Positions 1-12,362 of a stretch of DNA of 64,000 nt are shown piece by piece. The notes below the pieces were generated by a model. The model ran no database searches. It worked only from the letters and a program-made list of their open reading frames with translations, and had not been told where the DNA came from. Origin of the DNA: Sapria himalayana (lineage: Eukaryota; Streptophyta; Magnoliopsida; Malpighiales; Rafflesiaceae); contig JAREIK010010198.1 in assembly GCA_029783825.1 (NCBI GenBank), forward strand, positions 122,158 through 186,157, in the 5' to 3' direction. A program made the position numbers and the translations under genes. Every line of letters starts with the position of its first letter. The stretch's first letter is position 1.

Positions 1-2603
1 GGCATTTAGTGATTTATAGGTTTTTTTAAACAATGAAATAATAATAAAAAATCTATATTTTTTGTTTTTTCACATGGTAAAAGGTTATAATCTTTGAAAA
101 TATAATAATTTTAATTTTTTTAAAAAAAATAAATAGAGTATTTAGTTATGATAATTATTAAATCTATATATCATATAAATATTTTTATTGATAAATATTC
201 TAATAATGATCAAAAAATAAATTAATAATCTATTATTAATAAGTAAGATATCAATAATTATATAATTACGAAAGCTAAAATGATTCAGAAACAAAGTAAA
301 ATATATTACTATATAATAATTTTTTGTTTTTAATTATTTTCTTCTTTTAATAAATTTATCTATATTTTTTTGTTGAAAAATAATTTATATAAATAATATT
401 TGTCTAACTCATAATTTATTTTGTATTTAATATTTATATAAAAATAAACAAATAAATAATTAAAATGAATATTTAAAATTATAATGAAAAAAATAAAAAT
501 GAGATTTATTATTTATTATTTAAGATATACCTGTTTAAAAAATTTATCTATTTAGGGTTTTCGAGATTTTGAAGTTATTGATTTAAGTATTTAGGCATTT
601 AATGGTTTATAGCTTTTATTTAAACAATGAAATAACAAAAAATTTATTTTTGATATTTTTTAAAATTTTTAAATTTCATAACAATTGAAAATATAATAAA
701 TTTAAAATTTTTTAAAAATGTGAATACAATATTTAGTAATAATAATTATTATAACTATGTATAATATAAACTAATATAAACAATTTTATTGATAAAATTA
801 TATAAATTATCAAAAAATAAATTAATAAACATTTATTAATATGATAGATATAAATTAAAATATAATTAAAAAAACCTAAAATGATTGAAAATCAAAGTAA
901 AATTCATTACTAAATAATAATTTTTTTTTGTTTTTGCATAATTTTTTCAGCTTATTTTTTTTGTTGAAAAATATATTATTTAAATTATATTTGTCACTCA
1001 TAATTTATTTTGTAATTAATATTTCTATAAATTATTTAAATTATATTTAAGGTTTACGAGTTTAAAGGTTTAGGTATTTAGGGGCTTCGGGGTTTAGAAG
1101 TTTAGAGATTTATGTATTTAGGCATTTAATGGTTTATAAGTTTTATTTAAACAATGATATAACACAAAATTTATTTTTGTTATTTTTTATCATTTTTGAA
1201 GGTTATAACCTTTGAAAATATCACAATTTTTATATTTTTTTTATATGTAAATACTATATTTAGTTATGATAAACTTAATAATTATATATCATGTTAATTC
1301 AATATAAACAATTATATTGATGGATATTATATTAATGATCAAAAAATAAATTAACAAACTATTATTAAATAGATAGATATTTTTTAAAATATATTTGCAA
1401 AACGTAAATTTATTCAAAATCAAAGTAAAATATAACAGTAAATAATAATTTTTTGATGTTTTGCTTCTTTTTATAAGTTTATATTTTTTTGTTATTAAAA
1501 GTAAATTATTTAAATTATATTTGTCTTCCACATAATTTATTTTTAATTTATAATATTATAAAATTATCTAATAAATAATTAAAATATATATTTAAAATTA
1601 TAATGAATACATATAAAATTGAGATTTATTATTTATTATTTATTATTCACGATATAATAGTTTAATGGTTTAAGTATTTAGGTGTTTTGGGGTTTAGTGA
1701 TTTAAGTATTTAGACCTTTAGTGATTTATAGTTAATTATTTAAAGAATAAAAAAAATAAAAAATTAAATTTTTTGATTTTTTTTAATTTTTGAAGGTTAT
1801 AAGCTTTGAAAATATAATAATTTTTAATTTTTTTTAAATGTTAATATAATAATTAGTTATAATATTCTTAATAATTTTATATAATATAAACTCAATATAA
1901 ATTATTTTATTAATAGATATTATAATAATGATCAATAAAAAATTAATAAACTATTATTAATAAGAATGATATAAATTAAAATATAATTGCAAAAATTAAA
2001 ATGATTCAAAATCAAAAAAATATATATTACAAAATAATAAATTTTTGTTTATAAAATTTTGCCTCTTTTATAAACATATATTTTTTTTTAATAAAAAATT
2101 AATTATTTAAAATAGATCTGTCTTACTAATAATTTATTTTGTAATTAATATTTCTATAAAAATAAAATGATAAATAATTAAAATAAAAATTTAAAATTAC
2201 ACTTAATAAAAATTAAAATGCGATTTATGATTTATTATTAATGTATACCAATTTAATAGTTTAAGTATTTAGAAGGTTTGTCGTTAGGAGTTTAGTGATT
2301 TATGTTTTTAGGCATTTAGTGGATTATAGGTTTTATTTAAACAATAAAATAACAAAAAAAAATTTATAATTTTTTGTCATTTTCATAGGTTATAACCTTT
2401 GAAAATATAATAATAATTAAAATTTTTTGAAATATGAATACAATATTTACTTATAATAATTTTAATAATTATATATCATATAAATTCAATATAAACAATT
2501 ATTTTGATAGATATTATAATAATGATCAAAATTTAAAATAATAAACTATTAATAATAATCTAGATATTAATTAAAAAATATTTACAAAACCCAAATTGAT
2601 TCA
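1..2603 (+). repeat. AT-rich satellite array, forward orientation, block 1
   Basis: This block holds about four and a half monomers of the AT-rich satellite. The palindromic landmark (GGTTATAACC and variants) recurs near 81, 671, 1198, 1791 and 2384, which gives spacings of about 590, 527, 593 and 593 bp. Each monomer also has a TTTAGG-like heptamer tract, for example 1060-1130 and 1660-1730, followed by a motif resembling GGTTTTATTTAAACAATGA. The short spacing coincides with a variant junction near 1030-1070, where TTATATTTAAGG runs straight into the telomere-like tract; the same junction recurs elsewhere in the window. The left end is cut by the window edge. The short open frames here (for example 1289-1531 on the minus strand) are A/T-only and lie inside the repeat, so I do not treat them as genes. 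Confidence 0.9.
2599..2603. other. Satellite orientation switch 1 (forward to reverse)
   Basis: Forward-orientation satellite (…CCCAAATTGATTCA) changes within a few bases to reverse-orientation satellite (ATTCATTATAATTTT…). The two monomers share ATTCA at the junction, a 5-bp microhomology. The breakpoints lie at non-homologous places in the monomer, so this is an inversion or end-joining junction and not a symmetric foldback centre. Confidence 0.75.
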
Positions 2604-5600
2604 TTATAATTTTAATTATTTATTAGTTTATTTTTATAGAAATATTAATAGTAATATAATTTTAATTATTACAAAATAAATAATGAGTGAGACATATATA
2701 ATATAAATAAATTATTATTTATGAAAAAAATATATAAGCTTATAAAAATAAACAAAATTTCAAAAATTTAAAATTTTATTTAGTAATATAATTTAGTTTG
2801 ATTTTGAATTATTTAGGGTTCTGCAAATATATTTTAATTAATATCTATCTTATTAATAATAGTTTATTAATTTATTTTTTGATCATCCAAGGTTATAAAC
2901 TTTGAAAAAATTATTAATAATTAATTTATGAATTATTAATATCTATCTTATTTTATATTTTGAAAAATATAAAATCATATTTTAGAACTATTAAAAAATT
3001 TTTATATCTTCAAAGGTTTTAACCTTTGAAGATCACGAAAATTCATAAAAATAAATTTTTTGTCATTTCATTAATTAAATAAAACCTATAAATACCTAAA
3101 TGTGTAAACATATAAATCAATAAACTCATTAACCCCAAAACCATAATAAACTTAAACCATTAAATAGGTATACCCTGAATAATTAATCATAAATCTCATT
3201 TTTATTAGTATTCATTATAATTTTATATATACATTTTAATTATTTATAAGTTTATTTTTATAGAAATATAAATTAAAAAATAAATTAACTGTTAGACAAA
3301 TATAATTTAAATAATTTATTTTTCATCAAAAAATATATAAGCTTATAAATGGATACAAAAATTTAAAATTTAATATTTATATTTAGTAAAATATTTCACT
3401 TTGATTTTGAATCATTTTAGGTTTTGTAAATATATTTTAAACAATATTTATCTTATTAATAATTGTTTATTAATCTTTTGTAAGATCATTATTATTATAT
3501 ATATCAATATAATTGTTTATATTGAATTTACATGATATATAATTATTAAAATCATCATAACTAAATATAGTATTCACATTTAAAAAAAATTTAAAAATTA
3601 TTATAGTTTCAAAGGTTATATCCTGCAAAAATGAAAACAAATATCAAAAAAAAAAATTTGTTATTTTATTTTTTAAATATAACATATAAACTACTAAATG
3701 CCTAAACACTTAAATCAATAAATTCTTAAATCCCAAAACTCCTAAATATATAATCTTTTAAACCTGTATATTTTATCTTATTAATAATAGTTTTATTTAA
3801 TATCTATCTTATTAATATATTTTACTTTGATTTTGAATCATTTTAGGTTTTGTAAATAAATTTTATTTAATATTATTTTATTTATATTTATCTTATTAAT
3901 AATAGTTTATTAATTTATTTTATTATCATCATCATAATATCTATAAAAAAATTATTTATATTGAATTTACATAATATATAATTATTTAGATTATTAAAAC
4001 AAAATATTATTTTCATATTTTAAAAAAATTTAAAAATTATTTAGTTTTCAAATGTTATAACATTTGAAAATAAGAAATAATAAAAAAATAAATTATTTGT
4101 AATTAGATTTTATAAATAGAATCTATAAACCACAAAATACCTGAATTCTTATTGACTAAACTCTGTAACCCCGAAGCCCATAAATATACAAGCCTTTAAA
4201 TTAGTATACTCTAAATAATAAATAATAAATCTCATTTTTATTAGTATTCATTATAATTTTAAATATTCATTTTAATTATTTATCAGTTTATTTTTATAGA
4301 AATATTAATTACAAAATAAATTATTAGTGAGGCAGATATAATATAAATAATTTATTTTTCATCAAAAAAATATAAGATCATAAAAAGAGGCAAAATTTTT
4401 AAAACAAAATATTATTATTTAGTAATTTATTTTAATGTAATTTTGAATAATTTTAGATTTTGCAATTATATTTTAATTTATATCATTCTAATTAATAATA
4501 GTTTATTAATTTATTTAATGATCATTATTATAATACTAATTAATAAAATTATTTTTATTGATTTTACCTTATATATAATTATAAAGATTATTATAACTAA
4601 ATATTATATTCACATTTTAAAAAAAATTAAAAATTATTATATTTTCGAAGGTTATAAGCTTCAAAAATTAGATAAAATCACTTAAGGCATAAACACTTAA
4701 ATGAATAAACCCCAAAACACCTAAATACTTAAATCATTAAACGTGTATATCCTGAATAATAAATAATAAATCTCAATTTTATTTGTATTCATTATAATTT
4801 TAAATATTCATTTTAATTATTTATTAGTTTATTTTTATAGAATAATAAATTACAAAATAGTTTATGAGGAAGACAAATATAATTTAAAAAAATTATTTTT
4901 AATAACAAAAATATAAACTTATAAAAAAAGCAAAATATAAAAAAAATTATTATTTAGTAAAATATACTTTGATTTTGAATAAATTTAGATTTTGAAATTA
5001 TATTTTAAATAATATCTATCTTATTAATAATAGTTCATTAATTTATTTATTGATCATTATTATAATATCTAGCAATGTGATTATTTATATTGAATTTAAA
5101 TGACTTATATTTATTAAGATTATTATTACTAAATATTATATTTACATTTGAAAAAAATTTAGAAATTTTTATATTTTCAAAGGTTATAACCTTAAAAAAT
5201 TAAAAAAAAATAAAAATAAATTTTTTGTTATATCATTGTTTAGATAAAACTTATAGACCACTAAATGCCTAAATACTTAAATCTATAAAATCGTAAACAC
5301 AAAAGCACCTAAATACTTAAAACTTTAAACTCGTAAACCTTAAATATAATTTAAATAATTTATTTTTCATCAAAAAAAATTATAAACATATAAAAAGAAG
5401 TAAAAACTAAAGAACAAAAATTATTATTTGGTAATAAATTTTACTTTGATTTTGAATAATTTTAAGTTTTTCAATTATATTTTAAGTAATATCTATCATA
5501 TTAATAATAACATATTAATTTATTTTTTGATAATTGATATCATATATATCAATAAAATTGTTTATATTTAGTTTATATTATATATAATTATAATGATTCT

Positions 5601-8460
5601 TATTACTAAATATTGTGTTCACATTTTTAAAATAATTTAAAATAATTCAATTTTCAAAGGTTATAACCTTTGAAAATGTGAGAAAATATCAAAAATAATT
5701 TTTTTTTGTTATTTCATTGTTTAAATAAATCCTATAAACTACTAAATGCCTAAACACTTAAGTAAATAACTCCAAAATCTTGAAAACCCTATATAGATAA
5801 TCCTTTTAAACTGGTATACCTTAAATAATAAATAATAAAACTCAATATTATTTTTTTTATTATAATTTAAAATATTCATTTTAATTATTTATTCATTTTT
5901 TTAATATAATTATTAATTATAGAATAGATTGAGTTAGACAAATATAATTATTTTTCATCAAAAAAATATATAACAACTTTTTAAAAGAAAAAAAATTCAA
6001 AACATGAAATTATTATATAGTAATATATTTTGCTTTGTTTATGAATCATTTTAGGTTTTGTAATTATATTTGAATTGATATCTATCTTATTAATAATAGA
6101 TTATCAATTTATTCTTTGATCATTATTAGAATATTTATCAATAAAAATATTTATATTGAATTTATATGATATATAAATATAATGATTATTATAAATAAAT
6201 ATAGTATTCACTTTTGAAAAAAAATTAAAAATTATTATATTATAAAAGGTTATAACATTTGAAAATATCAATAACATAAATTTTTTAATATTTCTTTTAT
6301 ATAACACCTATAAACAACTAAATGCATACATAGTTAAATAAGTAAACTCCTAAACCCCGTAATTCCAAAATACATAATCCATTAAATCACTATATACTAC
6401 TTAATAATTAATAAATCTAATTTTTAATTCTATTTATTATAATTTTAAATATTCATTTTAATTATTTATTAGTTTATTTTTATATATATATTTATTACAA
6501 AATAAATTATGAGTGAGACAAATATAATTTAAAAAATATATATGCTTATAAAAGAAGTAAAAATTTAAAAATTAAAAATTGTTATCCAGAAATATATTTT
6601 ACTATAATTTTGAATAAATTTGGGTTTTATAATTATTTTTTAATTAATATCTATATTAATATCAATAGTTTATAAATTTAATTTTGATCTTTATTATAAT
6701 ATATATCAATATAATTGTTTATTGAATTTATATGATATATAATTATTAATATTATTATAACTAAGTATTGTATTCACATTTCAAAAAATTTTAAATATTA
6801 TTATATTATCAAATGTTATAACCTATGAAAATGAAAAAATTTTATTAGCAAATTTTTTTGATATTTTATTTTTTAAATAAAATGTAAAAATGACAAAGCC
6901 TAAAAACATAAATCGCTAAAATCCTAAATGAAAAAACCTCTAAATATTAATCTAATTCATTATAATTTTAAATATTCATTTTAATTATTTATTTGTTTAT
7001 TTATATATAAATATTAATTACAAAATAAATTGAGCTAGACAAAAATAATTTATAAAATTATTTTTCACCAAAAAATTATAGAAAAACTTTTTAAAATAAA
7101 AAAAAATTTAAAAACAAAAAATTATTATATAGTAATATATTTTGCTTTGCTTCTGAATCATTTTAGGTTTTGTAATTATATTTTTATTCATATCTATCTT
7201 ATTAATAATAGATTATTAATTTATTTTTTGATCATTATTAGAATATTTATCAATAAAATTGTTTATATTGAATTTAGATAATATATAATTATAAAGATTA
7301 GTATAAATAAATATTAAATTAACATTTTAAAATAATTTAAAAATTATTATATTTTTAAAGGTTATTAGCTTTGAAAATGAGATAAAATCACAAAAATAAA
7401 TTTTTTGTTATTTTATTATTTATATAAAACCTATAAACTACTAAATGCCTAAACGCTTAAATCATTAAACTCCTAAACCTGAAAACCCAAAAACCCTTAA
7501 ATACTTAAACATTTAAACAATCTTTAAAGGTTTAAGTATTTATAAATAATATATAAATATCTATCAATAAATAATAGTTTATTAATTGATTTTTTGATCA
7601 ATATTATATTTATATTTATATTTAGTTTATTAATATCTATCAATAAAATTGTTTATTTTTAATTTACATGATATATAATTATTAAATTTATTATAACTAA
7701 ATATTGTATTCACATTTGAAAAAAATTTAAAAATTATTATATTTATAAAGGTTATAACCATCAAAATTGATAAAAAATTTAAAAATTAATTTTTTTGTTA
7801 TTTCATTATTTAAATAAAACATATAAACTACTAAATGCCTAAACACTTAAATCACTACTCTTCTAAACTCCTAAATACTTAAACCATTAAACTGGTATAC
7901 CCTAAATAATTAATAATAAATTTTATTTTTATTTGTATTCATTATAATTTTAATATTCATTTTAATTATTTATTAGTTTATTTTTATAGAAATATTAAAT
8001 GCAAAAAAAAATTATGAATCAGACAAATATAATTTAAATAATTAATCTTCATCAAAAAAATTTATAAGCTTATAAAATGAATTAAAATTTTAAAATTAAT
8101 AATTATTATTTAGTAATATTTTTTACATTGATTTTGAATCATTTTATGTTTTGCAAATATATTTTAATTAATATCCATCTTATTAATAATAGTTTATTAA
8201 TCTATTTTATGATCAGTATTAAAATATCGATCAATAAAATTATTTATATTGAATTTACATGATATTTAATTTTTATGATTATTATAATTAAATATTGTAT
8301 TAACATTTGAAAAAAAATTAAAAATTATAATATCTTTAATGCTTATAACCTTGAAAATGAGAAAAAATCATAAAAATAATTTTTTTGTTATTTAATTATT
8401 TAAATAAAACCAATAAACCACAAAATACCTAAATACTTAAATTACTAAACTCCTAAACCC
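2603..8460 (-). repeat. AT-rich satellite array, reverse orientation, block 2
   Basis: This is the same satellite in the opposite orientation: the telomere-like tract now reads CCTAAAC / CACTAAATGCC on the + strand (for example 5720-5790, 7430-7520 and 7820-7900). About ten monomers are present, with palindromic landmarks near 3014, 3615, 4047, 4645, 5180, 5655, 6245, 6810, 7358, 7748 and 8338. The 5655-5672 copy is an exact 18-bp palindrome. The variant short junction (AAACTCGTAAACC followed by TTAAATATAATT) lies at 5325-5355. The first part, roughly 2640-5350, resembles 13520-15800 in monomer order and in monomer-specific variants. I see nothing gene-like in this block. Confidence 0.9.
7498..7542. 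repeat. Short inverted repeat with 13-bp arms inside the satellite
   Basis: The arms TAAATACTTAAAC (7498-7510) and GTTTAAGTATTTA (7530-7542) are perfect inverse complements separated by 19 bp. They are formed by telomere-like satellite words in opposite orientations, so a small internal inversion is likely. The mirror-image block on the right side of the window carries the equivalent structure near 54138-54182, so it existed before the large inverted duplication. Confidence 0.75.
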
Positions 8461-9711
8461 TGATACTACTGGACCACACACACATAGCGACGGACCACAC
8501 TACACACGTGCACATATTCTTGTCCATTTTGGAGTAGCATTTAGAGGGGCCAGCAAGTCTTGCAAGTAGGCAGAAGTATGGACCACCAGCTTGTAGAGGG
8601 CCCCACTAGCAAGCCAGGATGATAACATTCAGACAACTGAGAGACCGAGCAAAGTGGTCGGGAGTAAACCCAGGAGTAGCTAGGAGTGTGTCCCTCTAGC
8701 CCTATCAGGCAGCATAGAGGGCCACCCAACCATCGCCCGACAGGAATAGTGGGTAATCCATGATTAATTAGAGTGCCGAAAAAATCCGAAGCATCACCAA
8801 GCAGGGCCAGTAAGCAATGGAGTCCAGACCAGCCACACGAGAGCGAAATATTCAAACTTGTAGTTTATGTTTGTAGTCTTTTTTGTATTTTGGACTTTGT
8901 ATTCACCATGTACTTGTAGAGACGGATCATGACATACACAACTACACAAACTTGTCTCTTCTATATGTAGCACACAATGGGAGCAAGTGGACCCAATAGT
9001 ACCTTTAAGTGGGGCCCACAAATGCATTTTGTAAATACACATTAGGCGATGGTACACTTTCGAGAATAGAAGACCGATCTTTATAGCATTTTATAATTTT
9101 ACTTGTATTCTAGCTTGTTGTACACCTAGATAATTAGATTATGAGATGGACCTCATCACACATGCACACCGATGCATGCATATTTTTTGATATTTTGTCG
9201 GTGCAACATACAACCACTTCTTGGAGCTCGAGTAGGAAACATTCGAACCCAAGAGATACTCTTTTGAAAATTATTTGAGCAAAAGAATGTGGAATTCAGA
9301 GGTGAGAATGAATCGACAAAGTGTCGTAGATATGGACTTGTGGATTTATGGGTATTATGTTTTACATGCATTCCATTGCATAGCAACGACATAGGCAAAA
9401 GCTTCATGCTGCATGTCACGCACATGCACAATCTTATATTTGCATAGTTTTAATATGGTGCATCATTCAGGTTCCTCCAAAAGGCTTGAATCTCTGAATG
9501 GAAAGGACGCAATGCACATAATGACTCGATGCCAACTATGAAGTCCGGGAATGCCAGGTGATTTTAGTTGTATTCGTCCGCTTGGAATTATTAGGCATTA
9601 TGTTTTAATTTTGTATTTTATGCATAGAATCATTAAGGTGCATAGGATTTGGTGGGCTGGCCTAAATTAGTCAGCTTTTTAGTCTCTTGTAAGTTGTGTG
9701 CCTAAATGATA

Positions 9712-9747
9712 AATAAAGTGTGTATTTTCCAAAAAAAACAAAAAAAA
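9712..9747 (+). other. Polyadenylation-like signal and A-rich tract in island A (left)
   Basis: AATAAA at 9712-9717 is followed about 14 bases later by an almost pure A tract (9731-9747, broken by one C and ending in CC). This is the layout of the 3' end of a polyadenylated RNA copied back into DNA. The same arrangement is seen in inverse complement in the right copy. Target-site duplications that would prove retroposition are not evident to me. Confidence 0.5.
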
Positions 9748-9826
9748 CCATAAACCCTAAACTTTAAATCCTAAACCTTAAACAATAAACTATAACCCTA
9801 ATCCATAAACCCTAAATCCTAAATCT
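9748..9826 (-). repeat. Degenerate interstitial telomere-like repeat in island A (left)
   Basis: About eleven 7-bp-like words are related to CCCTAAA (ATAAACCCTAAAC, AATCCTAAACC, ACCCTAATCC, AAACCCTAAATCC). This is the plant-type telomere motif in degenerate form, read in the CCCTAAA sense on the + strand. It directly follows the A-rich tract. The matching tract in the right copy is 51861-51936. It is distinct from, but resembles, the telomere-like tract inside every satellite monomer. Confidence 0.7.
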
Positions 9827-12362
9827 CATGTTTTGTACTTTTATAATCAAATGACTAAGTGTTAAATTTAAATAGAAATTCACAACTTTTAGAAATGTCA
9901 TAGATTTATATTTTTGTATATGTAACACAAAGTAATGACTCAAGGGGAGAGTTATGGATTCGGTCCCTTTCTTGCTTTTGATTATTGTAGCATTAGCAAT
10001 GGTTATGTTTGTATATTTTGTCTCTAGAACACAAAATCATATCGATGAGAATATGCCATAACTTGTGTCTCTCTGTTGAACATATTGTTATGGCACTAAG
10101 AATGATCATGAATACTTATTTAATCACTATAATACTGGGTTACAGTATTGGATATGACCATATCTTTAGCATTTTATCTTTATATTGCAAAGTCATTGCA
10201 CTAGGATTCATTGTAAGTTTGGACATTCCTCAAAAGCAAAAGTCATGACCCTAGAAATAGCTAAAGCTCGAGTACTACTCTTTATAACTTTATATAGCTA
10301 AATTTTTTGGGATTGGAAATATCACTATAGCTTTTTCCTTTGATTGGTGACCTCGAGTGTCAATATGCAAGAATAATATTTTGGGCTATGATTAAAACCT
10401 TTTATATATTTCAATATGATTCATTTACACCTTTTTGGGTATTCTGAGCTTGTATACATAACTCATTTAATATAAAAAGAAAGAAATGATACTTTTCATA
10501 TCTATAAGGATATAAAAAAGGGGCTTATACATGACAATAAAATAAATTTTTTGATTCTTGATTGAAAGAGAGCCCATACTTATTGCCCTGCTAAAACCAC
10601 CCTAGGGCTAGTTTGTTCTAATAGGCTACAAGGTGGTTATTTTTTTAGAGGTGAACTATGTTTTAAAAAAATTGCTTTGAGTGTGTGCATGAGAGATATT
10701 TTAGAAGAAATTACAATAATCAATATAAATAGCATCCTCAACAACTAGTTATTTCAACACATAAGGATACAACCTTGGTTTATCTGTTAGCGTAAATGAG
10801 TCAAATTACCTTTTATAGTCTAGTGATTCAACATCAAATATGATTGGACATAATAGAGATAAAGTAAAAGCTCCTATGATTTTGGTTAGAGCTTTAGCAA
10901 TCTTTCTAGAGTTGAGAGAGGAACAAAATAAATTATTTTAATTATTCAGTATAATTTTAATTTTTATTTTAATTAATTATCAGTTTATTTTTATAGAAAT
11001 ATTAATTACAAAATAAATTATTAGTGAGACAGATCTAATTTAAATTAAACTGGTACATCCTAAATAATAAAGAATAAATCTCATTTTTTTTAATTTTAAT
11101 TTTAAATATTCAAATTTAATTATTTATTTGTTTATTTTTATATAAATATTAATTACAAAATAAATTATGAGTTACACAGATATAATTTATATAAATTATT
11201 TTTCACCAAAATAATATAGATAAACTTTTTAAAAGAAAAAAAAAATTCAATACAAAAAATTATTATTTGTAATATATTTTGCTTTGCTTCTGAATCATTT
11301 CGGGTTTTGTAAATATATTTTAATTGATATCTATCTTATTAATAATAGATTATTAAGTTATTTTTTCATCATTATTAGAATATTTATCAATAAAAATGTT
11401 TATATTGAATTTATATGATATATAAATATAATGATTATTATGACTAAATATTGTATTCACCTTTGAAAATGTGAAAAAATAAAAAAAAAATAAATTTTTA
11501 ATTATTTCATTTTTTATATAAAAACTATAGATCATTAAATGCCTACGTACTTAAATCAATAAGCTCATAAATCCGGAAACCCCAAATTACATAAACCTTT
11601 TAACAGCTCTATACTACTTAATAAATAATTAATTTCATTTTTATTTCTATTTATTATAATTTTAAATATTAATTTTAATTATTTATAGATTAATTTTTTA
11701 GAAAAATTAATTACATATAAATTTCGAATGAGACAAATATTTTTTAAATAATTTATTTAAAAAAAAAATATAAGATTATAAAAAGAAGAAAATTTTTAAA
11801 ACTTAAATATTATTATTTAGTAATATATTTAGATTCTATTTTGAATCATTTTGTGTTATGTAAATATATTTTAATTAATATTAATATTATTAATAATAGT
11901 TTATTAATTTAATTTTTGAACATTATTATAATATCTATCATTAAAATTATTTATATTGAAATTATATGATATATAATTAGTAAGATTAATATAATTATAC
12001 ATGGTATTCACATTTCAAAAAATTTTAAAAATTATTTTATTTTCAAAGGTTATAACTTTGAAAATCAGAAAAAATCAAAAATAGAATTTTAAATTTTTAT
12101 TATATAAATAAAACCTATAAACCCCTAATTAATCAAACCATTAAACAGGTATACCATGTATAATAAATCATAAATTTCATTTTAATTTGTATTCATTATA
12201 ATTTTATTTATTCATTTTAATTAATTATTAGTTTATTTTTTATAGAAATATCAATCACAAAATAAATAATGAGTGAGACAAATATAATTTTAATAATTTA
12301 AGTTTAATAAAAAAAAAGCTTATATAAAAAGTAAAAATTTTAAAATAAAAAATTATTATTTT

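Larger units (their letters stand above)
8461..10934 (+). other. Island A, left copy: 2.4-kb non-satellite inserted or duplicated segment
   Basis: This segment has ordinary base composition between satellite blocks. The left junction follows a satellite CCTAAACCC. The right junction (GAGGAACAAAATAAATT) passes into reverse-orientation satellite. An inverted copy lies at 50830-53227 with the same junctions and, over the first 400 bases, roughly 90% identity by eye. Inside, in order, are a relatively GC-rich part (8461-9060), a region ending in AATAAA (9712-9717) and an A-rich tract, a telomere-like stretch (9748-9826), and a 1.1-kb AT-richer part (9830-10934). I see no terminal inverted repeats, no long open frame and no recognisable protein domain. 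The short frames at 8541-8855 (minus) and 10009-10248 (plus) are broken or altered in the other copy, so coding is unlikely. It could be a retroposed transcript joined to other DNA, a non-autonomous transposon, or captured host sequence. Its identity is unknown to me. Confidence 0.8.

Noticed and set aside
1289..1531. Short open reading frames within the satellite (also 4443-4685, 6104-6307, 11353-11535, 22203-22439, 25231-25470, 25830-26039, 60487-60732 and 61675-61860)
   Set aside because: They consist almost only of I, N, Y, K, L and F codons, lie wholly inside repeat monomers, and are shifted or broken in neighbouring monomers. Chance frames are expected in such AT-rich repeats.
6254..6263. 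The palindrome GGTTATAACC as a transcription terminator or operator
   Set aside because: It recurs about once per 600 bp in a satellite with no genes, so a gene-specific regulatory role is unsupported.
10009..10248. A 79-residue plus-strand frame in island A
   Set aside because: The right copy has frame-disrupting changes in the same stretch, and there is no recognisable domain.
8461..10934. Island A as a complete transposon with terminal inverted repeats or long terminal repeats
   Set aside because: The ends TGATACTACTGG and AATTTATTTTGTTCC (inverse complement of the right end) are not similar, and no target-site duplication or internal direct repeat is seen.
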